Of a DNA stretch of 64,000 bases, positions 41,838-50,904 are shown piece by piece. The translations under genes and the position numbers were made by a program. The notes beneath the pieces are model-generated. The model worked only from the letters and a program-made list of their open reading frames with translations. It ran no database searches and was not told the origin of the DNA. Positions within the stretch are counted from its first letter, which is position 1. Each line of letters begins with the position of its first letter. The DNA comes from Pseudomonadota bacterium (lineage in GTDB: Bacteria; Myxococcota_A; Polyangia; Polyangiales; Polyangiaceae): assembly GCA_023423895.1 (NCBI GenBank), contig JAFAER010000010.1, positions 1 through 64,000 on the forward strand. Direction: 5' to 3'.

Positions 41838-43280
41838 GTGAAGGGGAGGATCATTCCACGGCGCATCTCCCGAGCGGGGCTCGACCCGATCGCGCGGCGC
41901 CTGGAGTGTGGACTCGTGCAGCCAAGAACCGCGACAGGTCGCGTCGCTCTGATCGACGAGTCCGGCAAGGGTGACGAGCTCGTCCGGATCCTCAAGCGCG
42001 CCGGCTACGAGGTCGTCCGCGAAGGCGACGGCAACGGCGTCGTCGTGCAGATCACGAGAGACGGCTCTCGTTCGCCCACCACCGAACGGATGGCGCCATC
42101 GGGAGCGGGCGACGGAAGCGAGCGCTCGTTCGAGAGCGAGCGCCCTGGCTCCCTCGCCGAGCGGCAGAAGATGGACGCGGTCGCTCGGCTCGCCGGCGGC
42201 ATCGCGCACGACTTCAATAACCTCCTCGCCGTCATCTCGATCTGCACCGACGAGGTCATCGACGCGATCGGGCCCGACGTGCACGCCCGAGGATGCCTCG
42301 ACGACATCCGGCGCGCGGTCGAACGTGGCACCATCGTGACGCGCGATCTCCTCGCCTTCAGTCAGCGAGACATCCAGGCCCCACGGCTGGTCGACTTCAA
42401 CGAGCTCGTCACGACGTCCCGCTGCACCATCGAGCGCATCGTCGGCAACGAGATCCGGCTCGAGACCACGCTCTCGGCGACAGAGCCGCTCGTTCGCATC
42501 GATCCGGGCCAGTGGCCCTGCGTGTTCACGAACCTCGCGCTCAACGCTCGGAGCGCGATGCCGGCAGGCGGCTCGCTCTCCTTCGGTACCCGGAACGTGA
42601 CGCTCGATCCCCGAGAGCGCGGTCACGACCGAGCATCGGGCTCCTACGTCGAGCTCGAGGTGACCGACTCCGGCTGTGGCATGACCGAGGACGTCCGGAC
42701 GCGCATCTTCGAGCCGTTCTTCACGACGAGGAGCGGATCGAAAAGCGCCGGTCTCGGCCTCGCCGTCGTCTACGGAGTCGTGCAGCAGAGCCTCGGCTTC
42801 GTCGAAGTGCGAAGCGAGATCGGACGCGGCAGCACCTTCCGACTCTACGTCCCGGTGGCGACGGGCGCTTCAGCAACCGAGACCCGGCGGCGCGTGCTGC
42901 CCGAGACGAGCAACGCCGTGGTGCTCGTCGTCGAAGACGAGCCTTCCGTCCGACGCGTCGCCGTGCGCGCGCTCGAACGTAGCGGCTATCGCGTCTTGCA
43001 AGCGGGGAGCGCGGAAGAAGCGCTCGCGAGCATCGACGGCATTCCGCTCGATCTCCTCGTCACCGACATCGTCCTCCCAGGGATCAACGGTCGTCGTCTC
43101 GCAGAGACGCTCACCTCTCGGATGCCGAGCCTCGCGGTGCTCTATACGAGCGGGTACACGGACGACGATGTCATCCGCTACGGAGCCGCGCGGAACGAGC
43201 TCGCGTTCCTGCCGAAGCCGTACTCGGTGAAGGACCTCGTCGCCCGCGTAGGTGAGATTCTCGCCCAATCCGGAGCGTGA
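41838..43280 (+). CDS. Hybrid histidine kinase with C-terminal receiver
   Basis: About 480 residues and soluble. The N-terminus contains a short receiver-like fragment (VALIDESGKGDELVRILKRA). The H-box GGIAHDFNNLLAVIS holds the phospho-acceptor His near residue 125. The ATP-binding domain has the N-box TNLALNARSAMP, G1 DSGCGM, F-box EPFFTT and G2 SAGLGLAVVYG. The receiver (about 360-478) has VVEDE, phospho-acceptor Asp in LLVTDIVLPG and FLPKPYS. No sensor domain or membrane helix, so the input is intracellular or through a partner. The start is uncertain: GTG 41838 has AGG upstream, but GTG 41778 or 41688 are possible; the sequence before 41750 is low-complexity. The TetR regulator is immediately upstream. 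Confidence 0.9.
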   Translation: MKGRIIPRRISRAGLDPIARRLECGLVQPRTATGRVALIDESGKGDELVRILKRAGYEVVREGDGNGVVVQITRDGSRSPTTERMAPSGAGDGSERSFESERPGSLAERQKMDAVARLAGGIAHDFNNLLAVISICTDEVIDAIGPDVHARGCLDDIRRAVERGTIVTRDLLAFSQRDIQAPRLVDFNELVTTSRCTIERIVGNEIRLETTLSATEPLVRIDPGQWPCVFTNLALNARSAMPAGGSLSFGTRNVTLDPRERGHDRASGSYVELEVTDSGCGMTEDVRTRIFEPFFTTRSGSKSAGLGLAVVYGVVQQSLGFVEVRSEIGRGSTFRLYVPVATGASATETRRRVLPETSNAVVLVVEDEPSVRRVAVRALERSGYRVLQAGSAEEALASIDGIPLDLLVTDIVLPGINGRRLAETLTSRMPSLAVLYTSGYTDDDVIRYGAARNELAFLPKPYSVKDLVARVGEILAQSGA

Positions 43281-43353
43281 AGTCGCGAAGCGCCCGAGGG
43301 ACTCCGCCGAACAGGTCGACGAGACCGCAGGCTCGGCGGAGGACCTCTGACGA

Positions 43354-43818
43354 TCAGAACGAGAACACGAACCCCGCCGGCGCGGAGAGCCGTGATGCGG
43401 AGGTCGGCGGCGTGGGCGCATCGCGCGGCGTGAGGAACAGCGGATGTCGGTCGCCGACGCCTCGCACCAGGAGGTCGACGCTCCACGCGACGGCCAGGCC
43501 GACGACGGTCCCGGCCATGTCGGCGACGAAGTCCTTCCACGACGGGTTGCCGTATCCCGCGAGATCGAGGAGCTCCTTGCCTGCGCCCACGGCGAGCGTG
43601 ACGCCCCCGGCGACGAGCAGCGCATGACCACGCGCATCGAACACCGCTGCCGAGGCCGCGTAGCTCGCCGCTGCTATCCCGGCCGACACGCCGAAGTGGA
43701 GCTTCTTGTCGGTGGCGAGCCACGGATCGGGATCCGGATCGGCAGCCGCAGCGGGTGACGAAGCGAGCGAGCCGAGCGCGACGAGCAGGACGGCGGCGGC
43801 GACAGGTCTCGCTCTCAC
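43354..43818 (-). CDS. YfiM-like (DUF2279) exported protein
   Basis: A 154-residue protein with a signal peptide (ALGSLASSPAAAAD, cleavage near 26), then DKKLHFGVSAGIAAASYAAS, GAGKELLDLAGYGNPSWKDF and ADMAGTVVGLAVAW. The D-K-x-x-H-F and GKE...D...S..D-x-x-A-D-x-x-G pattern resembles the YfiM/DUF2279 family of small envelope proteins. In myxobacteria these are often found as isolated genes. GTG 43818 has TATCGA 7 nt upstream, overlapping an AGAGG. It is convergent with the hybrid kinase. Confidence 0.75.
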   Translation of the reverse strand: MRARPVAAAVLLVALGSLASSPAAAADPDPDPWLATDKKLHFGVSAGIAAASYAASAAVFDARGHALLVAGGVTLAVGAGKELLDLAGYGNPSWKDFVADMAGTVVGLAVAWSVDLLVRGVGDRHPLFLTPRDAPTPPTSASRLSAPAGFVFSF

Positions 43819-43825
43819 GGACCTC

Positions 43826-43831
43826 TCGATA
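43826..43831 (-). promoter_or_regulatory. Putative -10 box of a leaderless gene (start 43818)
   Basis: TATCGA within TGCTATCGA (extended -10 form) on the minus strand, 7 nt before the GTG. Confidence 0.45.
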
Positions 43832-43847
43832 GCACGCGAACGGACGA

Positions 43848-46800
43848 TCAGGGATTCGGCAGCGATTCGTCGAGCGGACGCACGAACGTGCTCACGAGCT
43901 GGCGCATGACATCGAGGTTGACGACGTACCGTCGGAGCGCCGCGACACCGCCCGGGAAGTCCGGGTTCGGTTGAGGCTTGCCGTTCGCGAGCGAGAGCTT
44001 CGGTGTGCCGTCCGGGTTCAGCACGTAATAGCCCTGCGCGTCGGTCTCGCAGAGGTACGCCTCGAACACGAGGTTGTTCGCCCAGTCGAGCATGCGCGCG
44101 CCGATCGTCTTCTGCTTGTCCGCGCCGAAGATCTTCTCCGTCCCCGTCGTATGGGCGCGGTAGGTGATGCTCGTCAGCGGGTCGACGAACGTGATCGTCT
44201 CCGCCGACGGCCAAGTGACCTGCTCGCTCTCGAGTGCCGTGATGCGCGCATCGTTGATGAAGTCGTTCGACCAGCTCGTCGGGAAGAACATCGTCCCCCA
44301 GACCATCGCGTAGAGCTGCTCGTTCCAGCCGAAGCCCGGGTCGACGATCTTCGGCGTCGCAGGTCGCGTTCCGAGACCCTCGATGCGGTGCCACTGCGGG
44401 TAGACGAGGCTCGCGGTCGGCATGTCCACGCCCGAGGCAGCGTCCGCGTGGGGTGCAAACGACTCCACGTCGCCGGTCATGAGCGCCGCGAAGAGCCGGC
44501 GCGTCTGCTCCGGATAGACGGTAGCGAAGTTGACGTTCTTGTACCGGCCGTCGACGAAGTCGTCCTTCGAGTTCGAGATGAACGAGTCGAACGCCTCCGC
44601 GAGGTAATAGACCGCCCACGTCTTGTCGTAGAACGAGCCGACCTGCTTCTGGTAGTCGGACCACCAGTAGCCCTTGTCGTAGTCGAAGTCGTTGTGGATG
44701 TAGCGTCCCGAGCCGAGCGCGACGCTGAAGTCGTACGCGGTCGTCGCCGGCAGCGGATACGGGTCCGCGGTGTAGATGTAGTCGAAGAGCCCGGGCGGCT
44801 GGATCCCCGGACATTCCGGGTTGGCGGTCGAGCAATAAGCGCCGGGCTCGGGCCGCGTCAGCATGCGTGTGAAGAGATCGAACCCGACGCTCGCTGCAGT
44901 CGCCAGCGGGCCATACAGCCCCTCGTCGAGGAGCTGCGGTGGCGGCTTCGTCGGGTCGTCGACGTCGAGGACCATCGCGAACGCGTACGTCTTCGCGATG
45001 AGCTGGATCGGGTCGAGGTAATGGCTTTGCGTGCGCGCGACGACGTCCCAGGAATTGAACTGCGTGCGGTTCCTCCGGAACGCGTCGAGCAGGTAGCGGT
45101 TCTCGTACGCGCTCTCGAGGAAGCGGACCTGCTCGTAGGCATCGGCGCCCGCGTCGTACGAGAACGACGGGACGTTGCCGCTGTCCGCGTACTCGTCGGA
45201 CGAGAACATGTAGCCGCGGCGGACCCGCCCACGCGCGTCGACGGCGAGCTTCGTCGTTGCGAACGCCGCGTATTGCGGGAACGCGACGAAGTCACGGAGG
45301 TCGCGGTAGTCGACGACGTCCATCGGCGCGCCTTTGCAGCTCGTGCCGATCGGTGAATCGGGATCGGCTTTGCAGTCGTTCAGGAGCCCGAACTCGGACG
45401 CGTAACGCGAGTAGTGGAGGAACTTGTATTCCTCACTTCCCGGCTGCGGGAAGTAGACGACGCCGAAGAGGCCTGGCGAGCTCGTCATCGCGGTGAGCTC
45501 CCAGGCCTTCGTCTTGCCGTCGCCGGAGCCGTCGACCGACAGCCCGGGCGCGTCCCAGACGTCGACGACACCGCCGTAGCCGAAGCGAACCGCTGCGCGG
45601 TCGTACTTGCCCATCACGAACATGTCGAGCTGCTGGTCGCCCGGGTAGTCCATCACGCTCGACGTCGCGAAGCCGCCGATGCCCTTGTCGATCTCCTCCT
45701 GGGTGATCGGATCCGAGTAGCGCGGTCCGATGCAGTCCGAGCCGTCCGTCGTGCCCGGAGGGCAAGGCGCCGTCACCGTCCCGTTCTTGGTGCGGAGCTG
45801 CCAGTAGCGCGTGTCGTAGTTCAGCGAGTCGAACGTCCCGGCGAAGTTGTGTCGCAGCCCCACCGAATGACCGAGCTCGTGCGAGTACACGCTCGCCGCG
45901 TATTTCTCCCGGGCCCAGGCATGGACCTTCTTCTTGTGCTCCTGGACCGCGATGGGATCCTTCGTGTCGATCTTGCCGAACAGCGTCTGCGCCGTCTTGG
46001 CGAGACCGATGAGGTGATCGAGCTCCGGGCCCTCACGTCGGCACGAATGCCGCCGCGCGTGCCCGAGCGCGGCCCGGCGTGCGAGAAGCCGGCGCATCAT
46101 CGGCGCGGTGCGCGTAAACGGCGACGCGCGTTCGACGACGTCTTTCGTCACTGCCGCGGTCGGATCGACGCCCGCCATCTGCGCGACCTCGGGTGTGACC
46201 ATCTTCGCCTCGAGCTCGCTGCCGCGAAGGCGCTGCAGGCGCTGCGCGATCGCGCCGTTGCCCATCCCGAGCTTGCCGGCCGCGGCGAGCTCCTTCATGC
46301 GCTGCTCGTGACGTAGCGGCGCTGGACCCTTTCGCGCGCCTTTCTTCGTTCCGGTCGCGAACGGCGCCATCACCTCCGGATCGAAGGCCCCCAGTCGTCC
46401 GCTCAGCTCTGCGGCGCTCATCGGCGCCGGGACGCTCTTCGGTCCACCGGGACGGTTCGCCTGGACCCAGTCCGAGACGTCCTTGCCCGCGATGAACTGG
46501 TCGGGTGGCGTGACGCCGTTCAGCAGATCGACGATGTCGACGAGCTGCCCGGCGGCCTTGTCGAGCGTGCCGCCGTAGATGTTGACGCTGCCGGCGATCT
46601 TCTCGCCGCTGAGCGGGTCTTCGGCGTCCATCATGATCCCCCACGGCGCCTGGGCCTGAGGAGACGTGACGTACGTGTAGAGGTTGTACCGGAGGTCACC
46701 GAGGCGCGGGCTCGTGCCTGCCTTTCCGCACGCGGGATCGTCGCCTTTCGCCGGATCGACCGGGTTGTGGCAGAGGACGAACACCTCGGGGACCTCGGCG

Positions 46801-48218
46801 AGCGTCCCAGCGCCGACGGGCGGGACGAAGTCGTCCGACCAGCGCGCAGGCCAGCCCATCGTCTCTTCGCAAGCGGCGTCGTTCGTGCGACGGCATTCGG
46901 CGAGGCGGCCTGCGAGCACGGCCACACGCAGCGCGTCGCTCCACTGCTTCACGACCTCACGCGACGACTCGAACAGCTCCTCGGGGAAGTCGCGGTTGAC
47001 GTGCCATGGGATGGTCCGGATGTCCCGGTCGCGCAGCGGGATCGTGCACGCGTGGCTCAGCTCGTCGCAGCGCGAGCCACGACCGACCGTCGCGCATTCG
47101 TCCTCCGTCCCGTCCTTGTCGTCGTCGCGGTGCGGGCTCGCGCCTGGTGGCGTCGTCTCGTTCGTCGCGCACGCCACGAGCGGCTCGGCGTGGGACTTCT
47201 CGTAGAGGTTCCAGCGCGAGGCGAAGCGGTGCCACTTCTCGTCGACGACGCCGTAGCGCCGGTCGTAACCGTAGCGATCGTTGGTGAAGAACCCGAACAT
47301 ATCCATCCGCGTGCCGTCGAACTCGAGCGGCTCGTAGTCGGTCGGCGTCACGCGCCGGAACGCGAGGCGCATCTTCACCTCGCTCGGGTTGCAGTTGATG
47401 CGCGGGAAGCTGCCGACGAGCAGGCACGCCGGGAAGTCGCCGAGCTCCTCGTCGTGGACCATCTGCGGAGCGGCGTACGCCTTGTTCGTGATGTCGAGGT
47501 AGCCGGCCTGGAGGTCGAGCGACGGAGCGTCGGGGCTCTCCGGCTCGCTGACGTGGTACGCGATCGGGTCCCACTTCACGCCGCCCCACAGCCCGAGTTG
47601 CGAGGCTGCGTCGAGATCGTAGGCGTCCGTCACGAGGTTCGTCGACCAGTCGACCCGGATGTACTCGCGCTTGTTCCAGGGGCGATCGAGGTCGTTTTCC
47701 GTGATGACGTTCTGCTCTTCGCCCGTCTCGCTGTTGTAGCGACGGCGAATGTCGAAGTGCTTCTGGATCGCGAAGCTCGCGACGATCTGCCCATCGGTCG
47801 TCGTCCGCGCAGGCGCCTTGCCGTCCTTGCCGATCCGAGGCTCGTCGTCGCGCGGGGCGCCGTTCGTCCCCTTGCCGTCGGTGCCGTTCACCAGCTCGTA
47901 GGCGAGGCGGCCGATCAGCTTCGACTCGGTGATCTCCCAGCGGATGCGAACCGTGGGCTGCGCGTCGGAGCTCGTGAAGAGGCTCTCCGATCCGGCTCCC
48001 GCGGACACGTCGACGATCGTCGTCCGGAAGTAGAATTCGGGGTCGTCCGAGGCATCATCGAGCTTCGGGCCGACGAAGAAGGACTTCGGAAGCGCGCCGA
48101 TCTGAACCTGATTGATCGGGTCACGCTCTCCGGCGCATCCCTGTCCGATCACGACGGAGAGCAGAGCGGCCGCCGCGAGAAGATGACGAGGCTTGGACCA
48201 CGTTCGGCGAGACCCCAT
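43848..48218 (-). CDS. Giant zinc metalloprotease lipoprotein
   Basis: A 1456-residue exported protein with lipobox VIGQGC (Cys28). The zinc site HELGHSVGLRH (about residue 780) is the extended HExxHxxGxxH of metzincin-type proteases, and SSVMDYPGD about 75 residues later is a plausible Met-turn. A second region before the site has YNLYTYVTSPQAQAPWGIMM and SGEKIAGSVNIYGG, which recur in large myxobacterial zinc-dependent proteases. A Ca2+-binding-like DDDKDGTEDEC lies near 370. Long N- and C-terminal regions have no named domain. GGAGG precedes the ATG, so the message has a leader. Likely surface-anchored predatory or nutritive protease. Confidence 0.88.
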   Translation of the reverse strand: MGSRRTWSKPRHLLAAAALLSVVIGQGCAGERDPINQVQIGALPKSFFVGPKLDDASDDPEFYFRTTIVDVSAGAGSESLFTSSDAQPTVRIRWEITESKLIGRLAYELVNGTDGKGTNGAPRDDEPRIGKDGKAPARTTTDGQIVASFAIQKHFDIRRRYNSETGEEQNVITENDLDRPWNKREYIRVDWSTNLVTDAYDLDAASQLGLWGGVKWDPIAYHVSEPESPDAPSLDLQAGYLDITNKAYAAPQMVHDEELGDFPACLLVGSFPRINCNPSEVKMRLAFRRVTPTDYEPLEFDGTRMDMFGFFTNDRYGYDRRYGVVDEKWHRFASRWNLYEKSHAEPLVACATNETTPPGASPHRDDDKDGTEDECATVGRGSRCDELSHACTIPLRDRDIRTIPWHVNRDFPEELFESSREVVKQWSDALRVAVLAGRLAECRRTNDAACEETMGWPARWSDDFVPPVGAGTLAEVPEVFVLCHNPVDPAKGDDPACGKAGTSPRLGDLRYNLYTYVTSPQAQAPWGIMMDAEDPLSGEKIAGSVNIYGGTLDKAAGQLVDIVDLLNGVTPPDQFIAGKDVSDWVQANRPGGPKSVPAPMSAAELSGRLGAFDPEVMAPFATGTKKGARKGPAPLRHEQRMKELAAAGKLGMGNGAIAQRLQRLRGSELEAKMVTPEVAQMAGVDPTAAVTKDVVERASPFTRTAPMMRRLLARRAALGHARRHSCRREGPELDHLIGLAKTAQTLFGKIDTKDPIAVQEHKKKVHAWAREKYAASVYSHELGHSVGLRHNFAGTFDSLNYDTRYWQLRTKNGTVTAPCPPGTTDGSDCIGPRYSDPITQEEIDKGIGGFATSSVMDYPGDQQLDMFVMGKYDRAAVRFGYGGVVDVWDAPGLSVDGSGDGKTKAWELTAMTSSPGLFGVVYFPQPGSEEYKFLHYSRYASEFGLLNDCKADPDSPIGTSCKGAPMDVVDYRDLRDFVAFPQYAAFATTKLAVDARGRVRRGYMFSSDEYADSGNVPSFSYDAGADAYEQVRFLESAYENRYLLDAFRRNRTQFNSWDVVARTQSHYLDPIQLIAKTYAFAMVLDVDDPTKPPPQLLDEGLYGPLATAASVGFDLFTRMLTRPEPGAYCSTANPECPGIQPPGLFDYIYTADPYPLPATTAYDFSVALGSGRYIHNDFDYDKGYWWSDYQKQVGSFYDKTWAVYYLAEAFDSFISNSKDDFVDGRYKNVNFATVYPEQTRRLFAALMTGDVESFAPHADAASGVDMPTASLVYPQWHRIEGLGTRPATPKIVDPGFGWNEQLYAMVWGTMFFPTSWSNDFINDARITALESEQVTWPSAETITFVDPLTSITYRAHTTGTEKIFGADKQKTIGARMLDWANNLVFEAYLCETDAQGYYVLNPDGTPKLSLANGKPQPNPDFPGGVAALRRYVVNLDVMRQLVSTFVRPLDESLPNP

Positions 48219-48383
48219 GCTCCTCCACCCACCCTTCGCCCCGGCCCCGCGTCCGACGCGGCACCCTCGAGGGCGGCGGCATGTAGCACGAGGCGCCGAA
48301 GGTGCCAGTTACCGGAGCTAACCGCGCGAGATCTCGCACGAGACGCGCGCGGCGCCACGCGTGATAGCGTCGCGACCAGGCCA

Positions 48384-49436
48384 GTGGGGCTGACCCATCC
48401 TCCGCGTTCGATCCGCACCCTGACCGTGAGCGCTCTTGCCGCGGGCGTCGCCGTGGTGTGCACGTCGCTGTCGTTGGCAGCGGCGCCCGCGGGTGCAGAG
48501 CCGCTCCGGATCGAGCTGACGGCGCCGCCGTCGTGCCCGACACGTCCGACGCTCGCCGAGCGTATTCGCTCGCATACCCCTCGCGTCCGCGAAGCGTCCG
48601 CGGCCGAGAGCTCGCGTGCGCTCCGCGTGGTGGTCACCTCCGAAGGCGACCGGTTCGTCGGCGAGCTGCGGCTGGTCGAAGAGGGCGAGGCGCTCGAACG
48701 TCGCGTTCCCGGCAGGACGTGCGAAGAGGTCCTCGCCGCGGTCGCCCTCATCACGGCGCTCGCGATCGATCCGCTGGCGAGCGCCGTTCCCTCCGAAGCC
48801 GGCATGTCGATCGAAGAAGACGCTGGTCATGTGCCGGACTCGGCCCCGTTTCGTCCGACCGCGCCCGAGCTCGACGCCGGACGTCCTCTGCCCGAGCCGG
48901 GGCGTCGACATGTGCACGCCAGGGTAGGCGTCTCGCTCGATGCTCAAGGCATGGGCGAGCTCGTACTGGGCCGGAGCGTCTGGCTCGAAGGAGCGCTCGC
49001 CACGCGCCTGTCTCCCGCGTTACGCGTCCGGCTCTCGCGCACGCAGTCCTTCACCGAGGAGCACAGCGGGCGGCCCGCGCACTTCCATCTCACGACGGCC
49101 GCGCTCGATGCATGTTTCACGGCGGCCCGGTCGAGAGGAGGGCTCGAGCACGTCGGCACGCTCGAGCTACGGCCGTGCGTAATGATCGCAGGCGGCGTGC
49201 TCGAAGGAGCATCGGCCGCGTTCGGGGTGCAGCGGATGCCGCGGCCGTGGGCGTCACTCGGCGCCATGCTCCAGGGCCGGTGGGCGTTCTACGGTCCGCT
49301 CGAGCTCGAGGCTGCGCTCGGGCTCGGCCTGCCTCTCGTCCGCGACAACTTCTTCTTCCTCCCGCGCGACGATGTGTACCGTGCGCCTGGCGTGGTGCTC
49401 CTCGGGAACGTGGGTGTCGGAACGACATTTTGGTGA
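48384..49436 (+). CDS. Exported hypothetical protein upstream of the ECF sigma gene
   Basis: A 350-residue protein with a signal peptide (TVSALAAGVAVVCTSLSLAA, AGA cleavage near 44). The first domain (about 45-150) contains ELTAPPSCPTRPTLAERIRS and GRTCEEVLAAVALITALAID, with two cysteines placed for a disulfide. The second part (about 170-350) is strand-rich (VHARVGVSLDAQGMGELVLG, GAMLQGRWAFYGPLELEAAL) and ends GNVGVGTTFW with a C-terminal aromatic residue, suggesting an outer-membrane barrel. This two-part layout is common next to ECF sigma genes in myxobacteria. GTG 48384 is one option; GTG 48426 would shorten the signal. Confidence 0.72.
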   Translation: MGLTHPPRSIRTLTVSALAAGVAVVCTSLSLAAAPAGAEPLRIELTAPPSCPTRPTLAERIRSHTPRVREASAAESSRALRVVVTSEGDRFVGELRLVEEGEALERRVPGRTCEEVLAAVALITALAIDPLASAVPSEAGMSIEEDAGHVPDSAPFRPTAPELDAGRPLPEPGRRHVHARVGVSLDAQGMGELVLGRSVWLEGALATRLSPALRVRLSRTQSFTEEHSGRPAHFHLTTAALDACFTAARSRGGLEHVGTLELRPCVMIAGGVLEGASAAFGVQRMPRPWASLGAMLQGRWAFYGPLELEAALGLGLPLVRDNFFFLPRDDVYRAPGVVLLGNVGVGTTFW

Positions 49437-49460
49437 CCGCTGGCGCTCGCGCGACCTTTT

Positions 49461-49492
49461 CGTGATCGTGGACGACGGGTCCGGCCATGGCG
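49461..49492 (+). promoter_or_regulatory. Two-block promoter-like motif upstream of the ECF sigma gene
   Basis: CGTGATCG (49461-49468), 13 bp, then CGGCCATGGCG (49482-49492), followed 18 nt later by GTG 49511. The same blocks with the same 13-bp spacing occur before the lipoprotein operon at 50856-50887. Probable autoregulated ECF promoter. Confidence 0.6.
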
Positions 49493-49510
49493 TTTCGGAC
49501 GAGGAACAAC

Positions 49511-50080
49511 GTGAGCACGGCTTCGACCAGCGCCCTCGCGGGTGCCGGCGAGGCGACGATGGCGTGCGCCGACGACGCGCGTCTTCGCCGTCTCGTCCGC
49601 GACCATCACGACTTCGTGTGGCGTTCGCTTCGCCGCATGGGTGTCCCCGAGAGCGCGACCGAGGACGCGACGCAGCAGGTCTTCCTCGTCCTCTCGCGGA
49701 AGCTGGCCGACGTCCCCGTCGACAGCGAGCGGAGCTTCCTGTTCGGCACCGTCGTTCGGGTGGCGTCCGATGCGCGGCGAACGCAGGCGCGACGCCGCGA
49801 GGTCCACGGCGCGGACATCGACGACAAGCCGGACGAGTCACCGAGCGCGGAGGCGATCCTCGACGAGAAGAAGGCGCGAGCGATGCTCGACGAGATCCTC
49901 CACTCGATGAGCGAGGACCTCCGAGCGGTCTTCGTCCTGTTCGAGATCGAGGAGCTCCAAGCGTCCGAGATCGCCGAGCTGCTCGGGATCCCGACGGGGA
50001 CCGTCGCGTCGCGCCTCCGCCGTGCGCGAGAGCATTTCCACGCTGCGGCCAATCGACTGAAACGCACGAGGCAACCGTGA
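49511..50080 (+). CDS. ECF-type RNA polymerase sigma factor
   Basis: A 189-residue sigma factor. Region 2 lies at about 25-85 (LVRDHHDFVWRSLRRMGV, EDATQQVFLVLSRK) and region 4 at about 125-180 (LPE-type SEDLRAVFVLFEIEEL and HTH ASEIAELLGIPTGTVASRL RRAR). The frame is open from ATG 49487, but that ATG lies inside the conserved promoter-like block. GTG 49511 has a good Shine-Dalgarno (GAGGAA at 49501-49506) and stands the same distance from the block as the start of the lipoprotein operon. Its stop overlaps the next start (GTGA), so the membrane protein downstream is co-translated. Confidence 0.9.
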   Translation: MSTASTSALAGAGEATMACADDARLRRLVRDHHDFVWRSLRRMGVPESATEDATQQVFLVLSRKLADVPVDSERSFLFGTVVRVASDARRTQARRREVHGADIDDKPDESPSAEAILDEKKARAMLDEILHSMSEDLRAVFVLFEIEELQASEIAELLGIPTGTVASRLRRAREHFHAAANRLKRTRQP

Positions 50081-50829
50081 ATCCCGAGCCCCTCACTCCG
50101 CTCGTGAAGCGAGACGACGATCCGTTCGAGCGCGCATTGCTCCGCGCAGGGCAGCGCGAACGAGCTCCTCGAGGCGCCGATCGGCGGCTGTTGGCGGCGC
50201 TCGGCGTAGGTGGCGGCGGCGCGCTCGCGGGCTTCCTCGCCCGGTACACGCCGAAAATGGGCGGCAAAGGACTCCTCGCGACGATCGCGGCATCGGTCGC
50301 CGTCGTCGGAGCAGCGGGCTGGGTCGTGTCGTCGTCCGACGCAAGAGCGCCGAGCGCGAACGTGGTGCCGACCGCGTCCGCGACACCGCCGGCGCCGGTG
50401 CCGTCCGCCGCCGAGAACCCCATCGAGGCATTGCCGTCCACGCGTGTCGAGGACCTGCCTTCGTCCCAACTGGCGCCCAAGCCGACGACGAAGTCACCAG
50501 GCGCGTCGCCTCCGGCCGCCCCGACGGCGACCGTCGCCGACGGAACACCGAACCTCGCGCGCGAGATCGAGCTCGTGCAGGGCGCTCGTTCCGCGCTCGG
50601 TCGAGGTGATGCGAGCGAGACGCTCCGCATGCTGGACGTCCACGACCGCGAGTTTCCGAGTGGGACGCTCGGTCCGGAGTCTCGCGTGCTCCGCATCGAG
50701 GCGCTCATCCACGCCGGTGGCGATCGGAACATCAAACGCGCGAATGCGCTCGGCGATGCCTTCCTCGCGGAGCATCCGAGCGGCCCTCAGGCGCGCCGCG
50801 TGCGAACCGTGCTCGGTCGCTCGCACTGA
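50077..50829 (+). CDS. Single-pass membrane protein coupled to the sigma factor (candidate anti-sigma)
   Basis: A 250-residue protein. A short N-terminal cytoplasmic part (about 1-60, PFERALLRAGQRERAPRGAD) precedes one transmembrane helix at about 63-84 (LLATIAASVAVVGAAGWVVS). A Pro/Ala/Ser-rich periplasmic linker then leads to a C-terminal TPR-like helical domain (LARE IELVQGARSALGRGDASETL to VRTVLGRSH). Gene order, the 4-nt overlap with the sigma gene and the topology fit an anti-sigma factor, but no zinc-finger (ZAS) motif HxxxCxxC is visible, so this is inference. Similar sigma-plus-TPR-membrane pairs are common in myxobacteria. Confidence 0.78.
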   Translation: MNPEPLTPLVKRDDDPFERALLRAGQRERAPRGADRRLLAALGVGGGGALAGFLARYTPKMGGKGLLATIAASVAVVGAAGWVVSSSDARAPSANVVPTASATPPAPVPSAAENPIEALPSTRVEDLPSSQLAPKPTTKSPGASPPAAPTATVADGTPNLAREIELVQGARSALGRGDASETLRMLDVHDREFPSGTLGPESRVLRIEALIHAGGDRNIKRANALGDAFLAEHPSGPQARRVRTVLGRSH

Positions 50830-50855
50830 CGTCGTCGGTAGGTCCGGTGAAATTC

Positions 50856-50887
50856 CGTGATCGCGGGGCGAGGGGTCGGCCATAGCG
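50856..50887 (+). promoter_or_regulatory. Two-block promoter-like motif upstream of the lipoprotein operon
   Basis: CGTGATCG (50856-50863), 13 bp, then CGGCCATAGCG (50877-50887), 17 nt before ATG 50905. It matches the motif at 49461-49492 in sequence and spacing, pointing to recognition by the adjacent ECF sigma factor. Confidence 0.6.
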
Positions 50888-50904
50888 TGGGCGTGGAAGT
50901 TCGG

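Noticed and set aside
46767..48383. Long plus-strand frame antisense to the metalloprotease
   Set aside because: Composition is that of an antisense shadow. Only the part from 48384 has a signal peptide and sensible protein content.
49487..49510. ATG 49487 as start of the ECF sigma factor
   Set aside because: The ATG lies inside a promoter-like block conserved at 50877-50887; GTG 49511 has the better ribosome-binding site and matching distance.
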